Origin: Antarcticimicrobium sp.
GTDB taxonomy: Bacteria; Pseudomonadota; Alphaproteobacteria; Rhodobacterales; Rhodobacteraceae
NCBI RefSeq assembly: GCF_029212575.1
Contig: NZ_JARGPK010000006.1
Span: forward strand, 1-50,678
DNA: 50,678 nt
Direction: 5' to 3'
The position numbers and the translations under genes were made by a program. This document shows, piece after piece, positions 36,143-45,448 of the stretch. Positions within the stretch are counted from its first letter, which is position 1, and each line of letters opens with the position of its first letter. The notes beneath the pieces are model-generated. The model worked only from the letters and a program-made list of their open reading frames with translations. It was not told the origin of the DNA and searched no databases.

Positions 36143-38094
36143 GCGCAGAACGTCCCATCCTCTGGACCCCGAGCAAGGATCGCATCGAGGGCAGCCGCAT
36201 GGCCGAGTTCATGCGCTGGATCGAAATGACACGCGGTTTGACCTTCGACAGCTACAACGACCTTTGGGACTGGAGCGTCAGCGACCTCGATGCCTTCTGG
36301 TCGTCGATCTGGGGATTCTTCGACATCCCGGCGAGCCAGGGCTGTGGCACCATGCTGGCCGAGCGCAGGATGCCGGGCGCGGTCTGGTGCCCCGAGGGGC
36401 GGATGAACTTTGCGCAAGCCATGCTGCGTCCGGCGAAAACCCGCCCGGAGGCCGAGGCGGTGGTGGTCCGGTCGGAGACCTTCGGCGACAGTCGGCTGAG
36501 TTGGACCGAACTGTCGGCGCAGGTGGCCAGCGTCGCCGCGCGGTTCCGCGCCATGGGGCTGGGGCAGGGCGACCGGGTGGTCGCCATCCTGCCCAACACG
36601 GAAACCGCTTTGATCGCCTGCCTGGCCACCGCCAGCATCGGCGCGATCTGGTCGCTCTGCGCCCCCGACATGGGGCATGTGGCGATCCTCGACCGGTTCC
36701 GCCAGATCGAGCCGAAACTGATCGTCGCGCAGGACGGTTACGTGCATGCGGGCAAGATGATCGATCGGCGCGACGTGCTGGCGACCATCCTTGACGGGCT
36801 GCCGACGCTGGAGCAGCGCGTTCTGGTGCCAGTGGTCGGCGACGTGCCCGCGGGCGCTGTGGCCTGGGCGGACCTGACCGGCGATGCGGCCGCGCCCGAG
36901 TTCGCGCAGGTGCCCTTCGATCATCCACTCTGGATCGTCTATTCCTCGGGCACCACCGGCAACCCCAAGCCCATCGTTCACGGTCATGGCGGCATCATCC
37001 TTGAGGGGTGCAAGCAATCGCTGCACCAGGACCTGCGCGCGGGCGACCGGTTCTGCTGGCTGACCTCCTCAGGCTGGATCATGTGGAACGCGCAGTTTAC
37101 CGCGCTGGGGCAGGGGGCAACGCTGGCGCTGTTCGACGCGGCGCCCAACCATCCCGACATGATGGCGCTGTGGCGCTTCGCGGCGGATGAGAGGATCACC
37201 TATCTCGGCGTCGGCGCGGCCTATGTCACCGTCTGCATCAAGGCCGGGATCCGGCCGCGCGACACGCTGGACCTGAGCGCGCTGAAATCGATGGGCACCA
37301 CCGGGTCGCCGCTGACCTCGGACGGCTACGACTGGATCTATGACGCGGTGGACCGCGAGATCTGGCTGGCGCCGATCTCGGGCGGGACCGACCTTGCCGG
37401 GGCCTTCGTCTGCGGCAACCCGATGCTGCCGGTGCGCGCCGGCGAGATGCAGTGCAGGGCGCTTGGCAACGCGGTACGGTCCTTCGACGACAGCGGCAAC
37501 GAGCTGATCGGAGAGGTGGGCGAACTGGTCTGCACCGAGCCGCTGCCCTCGATGCCGCTCTATTTCTGGGGCGACGACGACGGATCGCGCCTGCACGAGA
37601 GCTATTTCGACACCTATCCCGGCATCTGGCGTCACGGCGACTGGATCGAGATCACGCCGGAGGGCGGATCGGTGATCTTCGGCCGTTCCGACGCCACCAT
37701 CAACCGCAGGGGGCTGCGGCTGGGCTCGTCCGAGATCTACCAGGCGGTCGAGGGGTTGGAGGAGGTTCTAGATTCTCTGGTCATCGACCTGGAGTTCCTT
37801 GGCCGCGAAAGTTTCATGCCGCTCTTCGTGGTGCTGGCGCCGGGTCTGACGCTGGACGAGGCGCTGACCGAAAAGATCAACGGCGCGATCCGCACCTCGG
37901 TCTCGGCCCGGTTCGTGCCGAACGAGATTGTGCAGATCCCGGAGGTGCCGCGCACCCTGTCGGGGAAGAAGCTGGAGGTGCCGGTCAAGAAACTGCTGCT
38001 GGGGGCCGATCCCGAAAGTGTGGTAAACCGCGACTCGATGGCCAACCCCGACAGTTTCGACACCTTCATCGCCTATGCCGCCGCGCGAAGCTGA
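36139..38094 (+). CDS. Acetoacetyl-CoA synthetase
   Basis: A 651-residue ANL-superfamily ligase matching acetoacetate-CoA ligase in length and motifs. The N-terminal extension includes DFDSYNDLWDWSV-type sequence (here TFDSYNDLWDWSVSD). The phosphate loop YSSGTTGNPKP is near residues 268-278, and the domain-rotation Lys is K610 in RTLSGKKLEVP. It turns acetoacetate or a related 3-oxo acid plus ATP and CoA into the CoA ester. The start ATG 36139 overlaps the previous stop; the thioesterase gene follows 21 bases later. Confidence 0.92.
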   Translation: MSAERPILWTPSKDRIEGSRMAEFMRWIEMTRGLTFDSYNDLWDWSVSDLDAFWSSIWGFFDIPASQGCGTMLAERRMPGAVWCPEGRMNFAQAMLRPAKTRPEAEAVVVRSETFGDSRLSWTELSAQVASVAARFRAMGLGQGDRVVAILPNTETALIACLATASIGAIWSLCAPDMGHVAILDRFRQIEPKLIVAQDGYVHAGKMIDRRDVLATILDGLPTLEQRVLVPVVGDVPAGAVAWADLTGDAAAPEFAQVPFDHPLWIVYSSGTTGNPKPIVHGHGGIILEGCKQSLHQDLRAGDRFCWLTSSGWIMWNAQFTALGQGATLALFDAAPNHPDMMALWRFAADERITYLGVGAAYVTVCIKAGIRPRDTLDLSALKSMGTTGSPLTSDGYDWIYDAVDREIWLAPISGGTDLAGAFVCGNPMLPVRAGEMQCRALGNAVRSFDDSGNELIGEVGELVCTEPLPSMPLYFWGDDDGSRLHESYFDTYPGIWRHGDWIEITPEGGSVIFGRSDATINRRGLRLGSSEIYQAVEGLEEVLDSLVIDLEFLGRESFMPLFVVLAPGLTLDEALTEKINGAIRTSVSARFVPNEIVQIPEVPRTLSGKKLEVPVKKLLLGADPESVVNRDSMANPDSFDTFIAYAAARS

Positions 38095-38115
38095 CCGTTT
38101 CAGAAAGGACCGTAA

Positions 38116-38982
38116 ATGACCGATGTCGCCGCCGAACTTCTGGGCCTGCTGGATATCGAACGGCTGGAGGTCGATCTGTTCCGCGGAATCGGTTCCGGCG
38201 GCGAGACCAGCAAGCGGATCTATGGCGGACAGGTGATCGCCCAGGCGCTGGCGGCGGCCTATGGCACGGTGCCCGATCGCCTGTGCCATTCGCTGCACGC
38301 TTTTTTCATCCGCCCCGGCGACCCCTCGATCCCGGTGATCTACCAGGTCGATCGCGCCCGTGACGGCGGCAGTTTCACCACCCGTCGCGTGGTGGCGATC
38401 CAGCACGGCAAGCAGATCCTGAACATGTCGGCCTCGTTCCACGTGGAAGAGGAGGGCTGGGACTATCAGCATGCGATGCCCGAGGTGGAGGGCCCCGAAG
38501 GGCTGCTCAACCGCGGAGAGTTGCGCGACCGCTGGGCACCGCATGTGCCCGAGCATATGCGGCGCGATTTCCTGCGCCCGCGCCCCATCGAGATCCGCGA
38601 GGTGGACCCGCGCGATCTGGTCGACCCAAAGCCGGAAAGCGACGTCAACTACCTGTGGTTCCGGATGGAGGCCGCGGCCGGGGCCAGCCCGCAGTTGCAG
38701 CATATCCTGCTGGCCTATGTCTCGGACATGAACCTGCTGGGCTCCTCGCTGCGACCGCACGGGCTGACCTGGTTCAACGGCGAGGTGATGACCGCGAGCC
38801 TGGATCACTCCATGTGGTTTCACGGTCCGCTCGCCTTTGAGGATTGGCATCTCTACAGCATGGACGCGCCCTTTACCGGCGGCGCGCGCGGCTTCAACCG
38901 TGGCAAGATCTATGCCCGCGACGGGCGGCTGGTGGCCAGCACCGCGCAGGAGGGTCTGATGCGCCCCTACAAGCCGAAGTGA
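38116..38982 (+). CDS. tesB: Acyl-CoA thioesterase II
   Basis: A 288-residue TesB with two hot-dog domains. The first opens RLEVDLFRGIGSGGETSKRIYGGQVIAQALAAAYGTV, and HSLHAFFIRPGDPSIPVIYQVDRARDGGSFTTRRV holds the active-site segment with the D of RDGGSF. The second domain has SLDHSMWFH. It hydrolyses acyl-CoA to free acid. AGAAAGGACC precedes ATG 38116. The stop overlaps the GTG start of the amidohydrolase. Confidence 0.93.
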   Translation: MTDVAAELLGLLDIERLEVDLFRGIGSGGETSKRIYGGQVIAQALAAAYGTVPDRLCHSLHAFFIRPGDPSIPVIYQVDRARDGGSFTTRRVVAIQHGKQILNMSASFHVEEEGWDYQHAMPEVEGPEGLLNRGELRDRWAPHVPEHMRRDFLRPRPIEIREVDPRDLVDPKPESDVNYLWFRMEAAAGASPQLQHILLAYVSDMNLLGSSLRPHGLTWFNGEVMTASLDHSMWFHGPLAFEDWHLYSMDAPFTGGARGFNRGKIYARDGRLVASTAQEGLMRPYKPK

Positions 38983-40013
38983 CCGACCAGGCCTGGATTC
39001 CGGGGATGGAACTGCGCGACGACTGGCTTGCGCAGGACACGGAAGAGATCCTCGATCCCGGCCGCGAGATCGTCGATCCGCATCACCACCTTTGGCAACG
39101 CGGCGGCACCGGCTACGAGCTGCCGCAGTTCCGCGCCGACACCCAGTCCGGCCACAGGGTGGTCCAGAGCGTCTATATCGAATGCCGGTCCTACTATGAC
39201 AGGGAGGCCGAGGAGCGGTTCCGGCCGGTGGGGGAAACCCGCGCGGTCGCGGCGATGGCGCTGGAGACCGCCGGCGACCCGGCGCGGATCGCCGGCATCG
39301 TCGCCTTCGCCGATCTGCGCGACGATGCCCTCGACGCGGTGCTGGACGCGCATGAGGCGGCCGGGCAGGGGTTGGTGAAGGGTATTCGGCAATCCGGCGC
39401 CCATGACCCGGAGCCCGATGCGCTGGCGATCCCCGGGCGCGGCGCGCCAGGGCAATATGCCGATCCGCTGTTCCGTCGCGGCGTGGCGCGACTGGGGGAC
39501 CGGGGCCTGACCTATGACACCTGGCACTATCACCATCAGGCGGGCGATTTCCTCGACCTCGCGCGGGCTGTGCCGGGCACCACGATCATCCTAGATCATT
39601 TCGGAACCCCGTTGGGGGTGGGGCGTTTTGTCGGGCAACGCGGTGCGATTTTCGACCGTTGGCGGCGCGACATGGAGGCATTGGCGGCCTGTCCCAACGT
39701 GGTGGCCAAGCTGGGCGGGCTGGCAATGCCGGACAACGGCTGGGGCTGGCATCGGCGGTCGCGGCCGCCCACGTCGGAGGAATTCGTGGCCGCCCAGGGG
39801 CCCTGGTACAGCCACATGACCGACTGCTTCGGTCCGGACCGCTGCATGTTCGAAAGCAATTTTCCGGTGGACCGCACCGCGATCGGCTATCCGGCACTTT
39901 GGAACGCCTTCAAGAAAATCGCGGCACGCTATGATGCGGCGGCGCGCGATGCCCTGTTCGCGGGCACCGCACGGCGGATTTATCGCTTGCCCTCGACCGA
40001 GCCGCCATACTGA
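38979..40013 (+). CDS. Metal-dependent hydrolase of the amidohydrolase-2 family
   Basis: A 344-residue TIM-barrel amidohydrolase. The first metal site is VDPHHHLW near residue 29, TIILDHFG carries a later Asp/His, and FESNFPVDRTAIGY near the end holds the Asp that replaces the C-terminal metal ligand. The group includes decarboxylases, lactonases and 4-oxalomesaconate or 2-pyrone-dicarboxylate-type hydrolases. GTG 38979 overlaps the tesB stop (GTGA); ATG 39006 is an alternative. Its 3' end overlaps the convergent SDR by 34 bases. Confidence 0.85.
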   Translation: MTDQAWIPGMELRDDWLAQDTEEILDPGREIVDPHHHLWQRGGTGYELPQFRADTQSGHRVVQSVYIECRSYYDREAEERFRPVGETRAVAAMALETAGDPARIAGIVAFADLRDDALDAVLDAHEAAGQGLVKGIRQSGAHDPEPDALAIPGRGAPGQYADPLFRRGVARLGDRGLTYDTWHYHHQAGDFLDLARAVPGTTIILDHFGTPLGVGRFVGQRGAIFDRWRRDMEALAACPNVVAKLGGLAMPDNGWGWHRRSRPPTSEEFVAAQGPWYSHMTDCFGPDRCMFESNFPVDRTAIGYPALWNAFKKIAARYDAAARDALFAGTARRIYRLPSTEPPY

Positions 40014-40762
40014 CGGTTGAGCTTGCGCATGCCGCCGATCCAGCGGTCGTAATCGGCGGTCTTGAGGCGCATGTAATCGAGCACCTGCGGGTGTGGCAGC
40101 ACGAGGAAGGTTTCCTCCTCGATCGCCTTGAGACAGGCCAGCGCCACCGGCCCGGGCTCCAGCATGCCGTCGAGCGCCGCGACCCCTTCCTCGTGGCCCC
40201 GCGTCATTTCCGAGCGGACCGCCTGCGGGCAGAGCACCGAGACCTTGATGCCCTGGTCGCCATAGGTCAACGCCAGCCATTCCGCGAGGCCGACGGCGGC
40301 ATGTTTCGTGACCCCGTAGGGCGCCGACCCGACCTGGTTCAGGAGCCCCGCCGCCGAGGCGGTGTTGAGCAGATAGCCGCCGCCGCGCGCGGTCATGCGC
40401 GGCACCATGTGACGCGCGGCCCAGACATGGGCCATCACGTTGACCTCCCAGATCCGCTGCCACTCCGCATCCGGCACCTCGACCCCGCCGATGGAGAGAA
40501 TGCCGGCGTTGGAACAGAACAGATCGATCGGGCCGACCTCTGCCTCGGTCCGCTCGATCAGCGCGGCGATCTCCGCCTCCACGCCCACATTGCACCCCAT
40601 GGCGATGCCGTCGATGCGCCCGGCCACGTCCTGGGCGCCGGCCTCGTTCAGGTCGGCGCAAACAACCTTTTTCGCACCCGCCGCGGCGAAGCATTCGGCC
40701 ATGGCTGCGCCGATCCCGCTGGCCGCGCCGGTGACGACGACGATCTTGTCTTTTAACTGCAT
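39980..40762 (-). CDS. SDR-family dehydrogenase
   Basis: A 260-residue classical SDR. VVTGAASGIG binds the nucleotide, the Asp of CADLNEAG selects NAD, SNAG replaces NNAG, and the catalytic set is TASAAGLLNQVGSAPYGVTKHA. The C-terminus contains LVLPHPQVLDYMRLKTADYDRWIGGMRKL, a tail seen in several SDRs from catabolic clusters. It is the last gene of the leftward acyl-CoA synthetase operon, nine bases after the preceding SDR, and overlaps the convergent hydrolase at its 3' end. Confidence 0.9.
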   Translation of the reverse strand: MQLKDKIVVVTGAASGIGAAMAECFAAAGAKKVVCADLNEAGAQDVAGRIDGIAMGCNVGVEAEIAALIERTEAEVGPIDLFCSNAGILSIGGVEVPDAEWQRIWEVNVMAHVWAARHMVPRMTARGGGYLLNTASAAGLLNQVGSAPYGVTKHAAVGLAEWLALTYGDQGIKVSVLCPQAVRSEMTRGHEEGVAALDGMLEPGPVALACLKAIEEETFLVLPHPQVLDYMRLKTADYDRWIGGMRKLNRQYGGSVEGKR

Positions 40763-40771
40763 GTCAGGTCC

Positions 40772-41542
40772 TTATGTCCACATGTTCGAGCCGCCGCAGA
40801 CGGTCAACGCCTGGCCGGTCATGTAACGGCTGGCATCCGAGGCGAGGAACACCGCAAGCCCCTTGAAATCCTCCGGCTCGCCCAGCCGGCGCAGCGGGAT
40901 ATCGTTCTTGATCCGCGCTTCGACCTCCGGGTTGTCCCAGAGCTCGCGCGCGAAATCGGTGCGCACGAGGCCGGGACAGATCGCGTTGAACCGTACGCCC
41001 CTGGGCCCGAACTCGGCGGCAAGGTTGCGCACCAGCCCGATCAGCGCCAGCTTCGACATGCCGTAGGTACCCAGCATGACCGAGGGTTTGAACGCCCCGA
41101 TGGAGGAGGTGAACATTACCGACCCTGCGCCCTTTTCCACCATGTCCGGCGCCGCCAGCTGCGCCAGCCAAAGATTCGACTGCACGTTCGCCGCCATGGT
41201 CTTCTCATAGGCCTCGTCGGGGATCTCCGAGGTCGGACCGTAATAGGGGTTCACGCCTGCGTTGCCGACCAAGATGTCGATCGGTCCGGCCTTGGCGCGC
41301 GCGGCCTCGACCAGCGCCTGCAACTGATCCTTGTGGCCGACGTTGCAGGCGACCGGGATCGCACGGTCGGCGCCGACCTCGGCGTTGATTTCCGCCGCGG
41401 CCTCCTCCAGCCGGTCCTGCTTGCGGGCCGAGATCACGACGGTTGCACCATGGTCGGCAAGTGCTGTCGCCATGGCCAGCCCCATGCCCTTGGACGCGCC
41501 GGTCAGGAGAGCGACCTTGCCGGAAAGATCGAATAAATTCAT
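40772..41542 (-). CDS. SDR-family dehydrogenase
   Basis: A 256-residue classical SDR. LLTGASKGMGLAMATALADHGATVVISARK gives the nucleotide site with Arg/Lys suited to NADP. GNAG, SSIGAFKP and YGMSKLALIGLVRNLAAEFGPRGVRFNAICPG are complete, as is the C-terminal SRYMTGQALTVCGG. ATG 41542 overlaps the acyl-CoA synthetase stop by four bases, so both are translated together. Confidence 0.92.
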   Translation of the reverse strand: MNLFDLSGKVALLTGASKGMGLAMATALADHGATVVISARKQDRLEEAAAEINAEVGADRAIPVACNVGHKDQLQALVEAARAKAGPIDILVGNAGVNPYYGPTSEIPDEAYEKTMAANVQSNLWLAQLAAPDMVEKGAGSVMFTSSIGAFKPSVMLGTYGMSKLALIGLVRNLAAEFGPRGVRFNAICPGLVRTDFARELWDNPEVEARIKNDIPLRRLGEPEDFKGLAVFLASDASRYMTGQALTVCGGSNMWT

Positions 41543-43293
41543 GTGTTTGATCCTATTTCATGATTTTTTTGTTCAGGAATTTCCGGTGTCGAAGGATCGT
41601 GCCAGTCGGGCAGGCAGGCGGCGCACAGGGCGCGGCGGTCGATCTTGTCGGTGGCGCCGCGGGGCAGGGGGCCGGTCTGCATCCAGATCCTTTCGGGCAG
41701 TTTGAAATGCGCCATGTGTTCGGCGAGAAAATCGCGCAGCTCGGCCTCCGGCACCGGGGTTCCAGGGCGAAGCTGCACCGCCGCGCCCACGACCTCGCCC
41801 AGACGGGCATGGGGCAGGGCAAAGGCACAGGCCTCGGCTACGGCCGGATGCCGGTGCAGCGCGCCCTCGACATCGAGGCAGGCGATGTTTTCGCCGCCCC
41901 GGATGATGATGTTCTTCTTGCGGTCGACGATAGTGACATAGCCGTCAACGTCGATGTGCCCCAGGTCACCTGTGCGCAGCCACCCGTCCCGCATCGTATC
42001 ATTCGTGGCGTCCGGTTTGTTCAGGTAACACCGCATGTTGCAGGGGCTTTTTACAGTGATTTCCCCGATCTCGCCCGGTGGCACGTCTTGGCCGTCATCG
42101 TCGAGAAACCGCAACTCCTGCACCGGCGGATACAGCCGACCGGCCGATCCCGGCCGCATGAGGTAGTCCTTGCCCACCATGCCGATGCCGTTGGCGTTGG
42201 TTTCGGTCATACCCCAGCCGGTGGCGATATTGGCCCTGGGAAAGCGGCGCGAAAGCTCGGCCACCTGCGCCGCCGGGCGCTTGGCACCGCCGGCCCCGAG
42301 AAAATCCAGTGTTTCCAGCGGCTCCCCCAGCCGGTCCGCGGCCTCGGACAGATCTGCGCTTTGGGTTGGAACCCCCAGGAACCGCGTGACTTTCTCGTCC
42401 CGTATCAGGCGCACGGCAGAGTCGGCATCCCAGCGGTCCATCACCACCAGCTTCGCGCCCGCCGGAAGGCTCAGCAGGAAAACCGGATGGGTCGCGGTGA
42501 CGTGAAACAGCGGCGTGGCGACCAGGCCGACGGGGCGCGGGGTGGTGGCCTTTGGATCGTCGGGCGGGTCCAGAAAGGGGGTGATATAGGCCTGCATAAG
42601 CCAGGTATAGACCGCGTTGATCGCGCCCCGGTGGGTTTGCACCACGCCCTTGGGGTGGCTGGTGGTGCCGGAGGAATACATGATCGCGAAATCGTCGTCG
42701 GTGTCGATCTCGACCGTTGGCCAGGAATCGTTTTCTGCTGTTTCAAGAAGGCTGGAAAACCCCTCATTTCCAGTGCTTTCTGCGTCACGGGTTCCGATCA
42801 GGATGAGGTTTCGCGCCGACCCCAGCGGGTGCAGCCGTGCCAGGCGTTTGCCATCGGCGAAGACCAGCCGCACGCCTGCATCCTCAAGCGCATAGTCCAA
42901 CTCTTCACTGGTCCACCAGGCATTGAGAAAGACGACGACACCGCCGACCGAGGCGATCGCGGCGATCAGGAGCAGCAATTCGGGGCAATTGCGCATGGCA
43001 ATGGCCACGCGATCGCCTTTGCCGATGCCGAAACGCGCCTGAAGGGACCACGCCAAGCGGTTGGAATCGGAACAGAATTCATCGTAACTCCAACGGTCGT
43101 CGTGGAAAACGAGGTACTCGGCGGCGCCGTCGCCCTGGGCCGCTCGGCTGGCCTGCATCAGCGCCCTAATATGCGGCGGCGTGTTGCAGAACGCGCGAAA
43201 GGGGGTGCCGCGGATTACCGCCTCATGGGTTTCAAAGATCGGGTGCTCAGCGGTGACGCGGCGTACAGCCGCTTCCAGCGTGAGGGCTGTCAT
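41539..43293 (-). CDS. Acyl-CoA synthetase (AMP-forming)
   Basis: A 584-residue ANL-family ligase that activates a carboxylic acid with ATP and CoA. IMYSSGTTSHPKGVVQTH is the phosphate loop, GWGMTETNANG the A5 motif, DGWLRTGDLGHID the A7 motif, and the C-terminal TDKIDRR holds the catalytic Lys. The substrate-pocket segment is not diagnostic. The ATG at 43293 is chosen; an earlier TTG at 43326 has no site. It heads a leftward operon with two SDRs. It is a good candidate for the first step of the catabolic route. Confidence 0.92.
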   Translation of the reverse strand: MTALTLEAAVRRVTAEHPIFETHEAVIRGTPFRAFCNTPPHIRALMQASRAAQGDGAAEYLVFHDDRWSYDEFCSDSNRLAWSLQARFGIGKGDRVAIAMRNCPELLLLIAAIASVGGVVVFLNAWWTSEELDYALEDAGVRLVFADGKRLARLHPLGSARNLILIGTRDAESTGNEGFSSLLETAENDSWPTVEIDTDDDFAIMYSSGTTSHPKGVVQTHRGAINAVYTWLMQAYITPFLDPPDDPKATTPRPVGLVATPLFHVTATHPVFLLSLPAGAKLVVMDRWDADSAVRLIRDEKVTRFLGVPTQSADLSEAADRLGEPLETLDFLGAGGAKRPAAQVAELSRRFPRANIATGWGMTETNANGIGMVGKDYLMRPGSAGRLYPPVQELRFLDDDGQDVPPGEIGEITVKSPCNMRCYLNKPDATNDTMRDGWLRTGDLGHIDVDGYVTIVDRKKNIIIRGGENIACLDVEGALHRHPAVAEACAFALPHARLGEVVGAAVQLRPGTPVPEAELRDFLAEHMAHFKLPERIWMQTGPLPRGATDKIDRRALCAACLPDWHDPSTPEIPEQKNHEIGSNT

Positions 43294-43666
43294 AACAAAA
43301 GGCCCCGTGACCGCGGGGCGGCACAATTGATTGTGCGCATTGTTGTCCTCCCTTGGCCGGGCCGCGCGAGCGATACGCGCGACTCCCGGTCCTCCGGGAG
43401 GAGGTTAGTCAGGATTCTCTCATCTGCCAATACCGCAGATCGGAATGTAATTTCGCAAGCGGACGGTCAAGAATTTGGGTGGGCGCTGAATTTCACATTA
43501 CCGATTGGCGAGGTTCAGAGTGACGGGACATCAGGATAACACCGTGAATTCAGCAAGTTCCACGATGGTCTTGCGTGCAAAAATATACATAATACCGATT
43601 ATAGGAATTATAAATACCCGGAGCGGCGCCGACCTGAAATCCAGCCCGGCCCCTGCCTTCACCCGA
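43294..43666. other. 373-base gene-free region between the acyl-CoA synthetase and sulP
   Basis: This holds the leftward control region of the acyl-CoA synthetase operon and the 3' flank of sulP. A hairpin CTCCCGG (43383-43389) with CCGGGAG (43394-43400) lies in the likely leader. On the minus strand TTGACC (43470-43465) and a TACATT 15 bases later form a poor promoter. The sequence AATTTCGCAAGCGGA (43450-43464) shares its TGCGAAAT half with the candidate IclR sites. The part nearest sulP (43570-43620) is AT-rich without a clear terminator. Confidence 0.6.
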
Positions 43667-45448
43667 TCACGCGGCGGATTTGTCCCCGGTGTGCTTCCGC
43701 CCTGTCAGCGTGACAAAGGCGTCGTATTGCGACAGGAACACCTCGCCCGAAAGCTCGTCAAGGAAATGGCTGCATTTCAGCCGGTCCATCACCGGCCCCT
43801 TGACCTCGGACAGGTGCAGCTTGATCCCCTGGTCCGACAGGCGCTGGTTGATCGACTCCAGCGATTCCAGCGCGCTCAGGTCCACCTCGTTCACCGCCGA
43901 GCACATCAGGATCACGTGTTTCAGCTGGTCCCGGTCCCGGTAGACGCGCGCCTGGATCAGATCCTCCATCCGCCGGGCATTGGCGAAATACAGGCTCTCG
44001 TCGATGCGCAGGGTCAGGACCGCCGGATCGGTGACCACCTGGTGCCGGTGGATGTTGCGGAAATGCTGGCTTCCGGGCACCTGCCCCACCTCGGCCACAT
44101 GCGGACGCGAGGTTTTCCAGACAAAGAGCGCCAGCGAAACCAGAACGCCGGTGGCAACGCCAATCTCGACCCCGACGCCAAGGGTCAGAACGATGGTGCC
44201 CAGAACGGCGGCAAAATCGGCCCTGGAATAGGACCAGGCGCGCGTCAGGATCGAGAGATCGACCAGCGACAGCACCGCCACGATGATGGTTGCCGCCAGC
44301 GTCGCCTTGGGCAGGAAATACAGCAGAGGCGTCAGCATCAGCGCCGCCAGCAACAGCCCCACGGCGGTAAAGGCCCCGGCGGCGGGTGTCTGCGCCCCGG
44401 CGTCGAAATTCACCACCGAGCGGGCAAACCCCCCCGTCACGGGATAGCCGCCCGACAACCCGGACGAGATGTTGGAGGCCCCCAGCGCGATCAACTCCTG
44501 GTTCGGCTCGATCCGCTGCTTGCGCTTGGCTGCCAGCGTCTGCGCCACCGAGACGCTTTCCACGTAGCCGATGATCGAGATCAGCACCGCCGGCCCGATC
44601 AGCGCCGACAACAGGCTGACATCCATGTTCGGCAGCCCCAGCGGCGGCAGGCCGGTGGGCACCGTTCCCACCACCGAAACCCCTGCCCCCGGCAGGTTCA
44701 GCGCCCAAGCGGCCACGGTGGTGCCGATCACCGCGAAAACCGGGCCGACGCGGGCTGTGGTGGCGGCGGCATGGGTGCTCATCCCGAAGCGGGATTTCAG
44801 CAGCCCCGCCAACCCCTTGCGCACCCAGAACAGGAAGGCCAGCGCGATCCCCCCGATCACCAGCGTCGGCCAATTGGTCTGCGGCAGCTCGGCCCAGATC
44901 GAGCCGAGGATCTCGGGCAGCGTGTGACCATGCGCCTTGATGCCCAGGATGTGTTTCATCTGGCTCGACGCGATCAGGATGCCCGAGGCGGTGATGAACC
45001 CCGCGATCACCGGGTGCGACAGGAAATTGGCCACCACCCCCAGCCGCAAGATCCCCATCCCCAGCAACACCAGCCCCGACAACAGCGCCAGAACGGCGGC
45101 GGCGGCGGTATAGTCCGCCAGGGTTTCAAGCCCCAGTGGCGCCAACGCCGAGGCGGTCATAAGCGAAACCACCGCCACCGGCCCCACCGCCAGCGCCCGG
45201 CTGGTCCCGAACACCGCGTAGAACACCAGCGGCAGGATCGAGGCATAAAGCCCGACCTCGGCCGGCAGACCGGCCAGCAGCGCATAGGCCAGCGATTGCG
45301 GGATCAGCATGATCGTCACGATCACCGCCGCTGTCATGTCCCCGGCGAATTGCGCCCGGTCGTAGCGCCGGCCCCAGTCCAGCACCGGGAACACGGATTT
45401 CAGCCGGTCGGGCGAGAGGCGCGGCAGCGCGTTCAGAAACGTCTTCAA
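43667..45448 (-). CDS. SulP-family anion transporter with STAS domain
   Basis: A 593-residue inner-membrane transporter. The first half of the fold includes AAVIVTIMLIPQSLAYALLAGLPAEVGLYASILP, the SulP signature, and GGYPVTGGFARSVVNFDAGAQTP; about 12-14 hydrophobic segments reach residue 420. A cytoplasmic STAS domain follows (VLTLRIDESLYFANARRMED and AVNEVDLSALESLESINQRL). Substrate may be sulfate, bicarbonate or a dicarboxylate. No ATG precedes the conserved start; TTG at 45448, with AGAAAGG nine bases upstream, is the best choice. It is a single-gene unit. Confidence 0.93.
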   Translation of the reverse strand: MKTFLNALPRLSPDRLKSVFPVLDWGRRYDRAQFAGDMTAAVIVTIMLIPQSLAYALLAGLPAEVGLYASILPLVFYAVFGTSRALAVGPVAVVSLMTASALAPLGLETLADYTAAAAVLALLSGLVLLGMGILRLGVVANFLSHPVIAGFITASGILIASSQMKHILGIKAHGHTLPEILGSIWAELPQTNWPTLVIGGIALAFLFWVRKGLAGLLKSRFGMSTHAAATTARVGPVFAVIGTTVAAWALNLPGAGVSVVGTVPTGLPPLGLPNMDVSLLSALIGPAVLISIIGYVESVSVAQTLAAKRKQRIEPNQELIALGASNISSGLSGGYPVTGGFARSVVNFDAGAQTPAAGAFTAVGLLLAALMLTPLLYFLPKATLAATIIVAVLSLVDLSILTRAWSYSRADFAAVLGTIVLTLGVGVEIGVATGVLVSLALFVWKTSRPHVAEVGQVPGSQHFRNIHRHQVVTDPAVLTLRIDESLYFANARRMEDLIQARVYRDRDQLKHVILMCSAVNEVDLSALESLESINQRLSDQGIKLHLSEVKGPVMDRLKCSHFLDELSGEVFLSQYDAFVTLTGRKHTGDKSAA

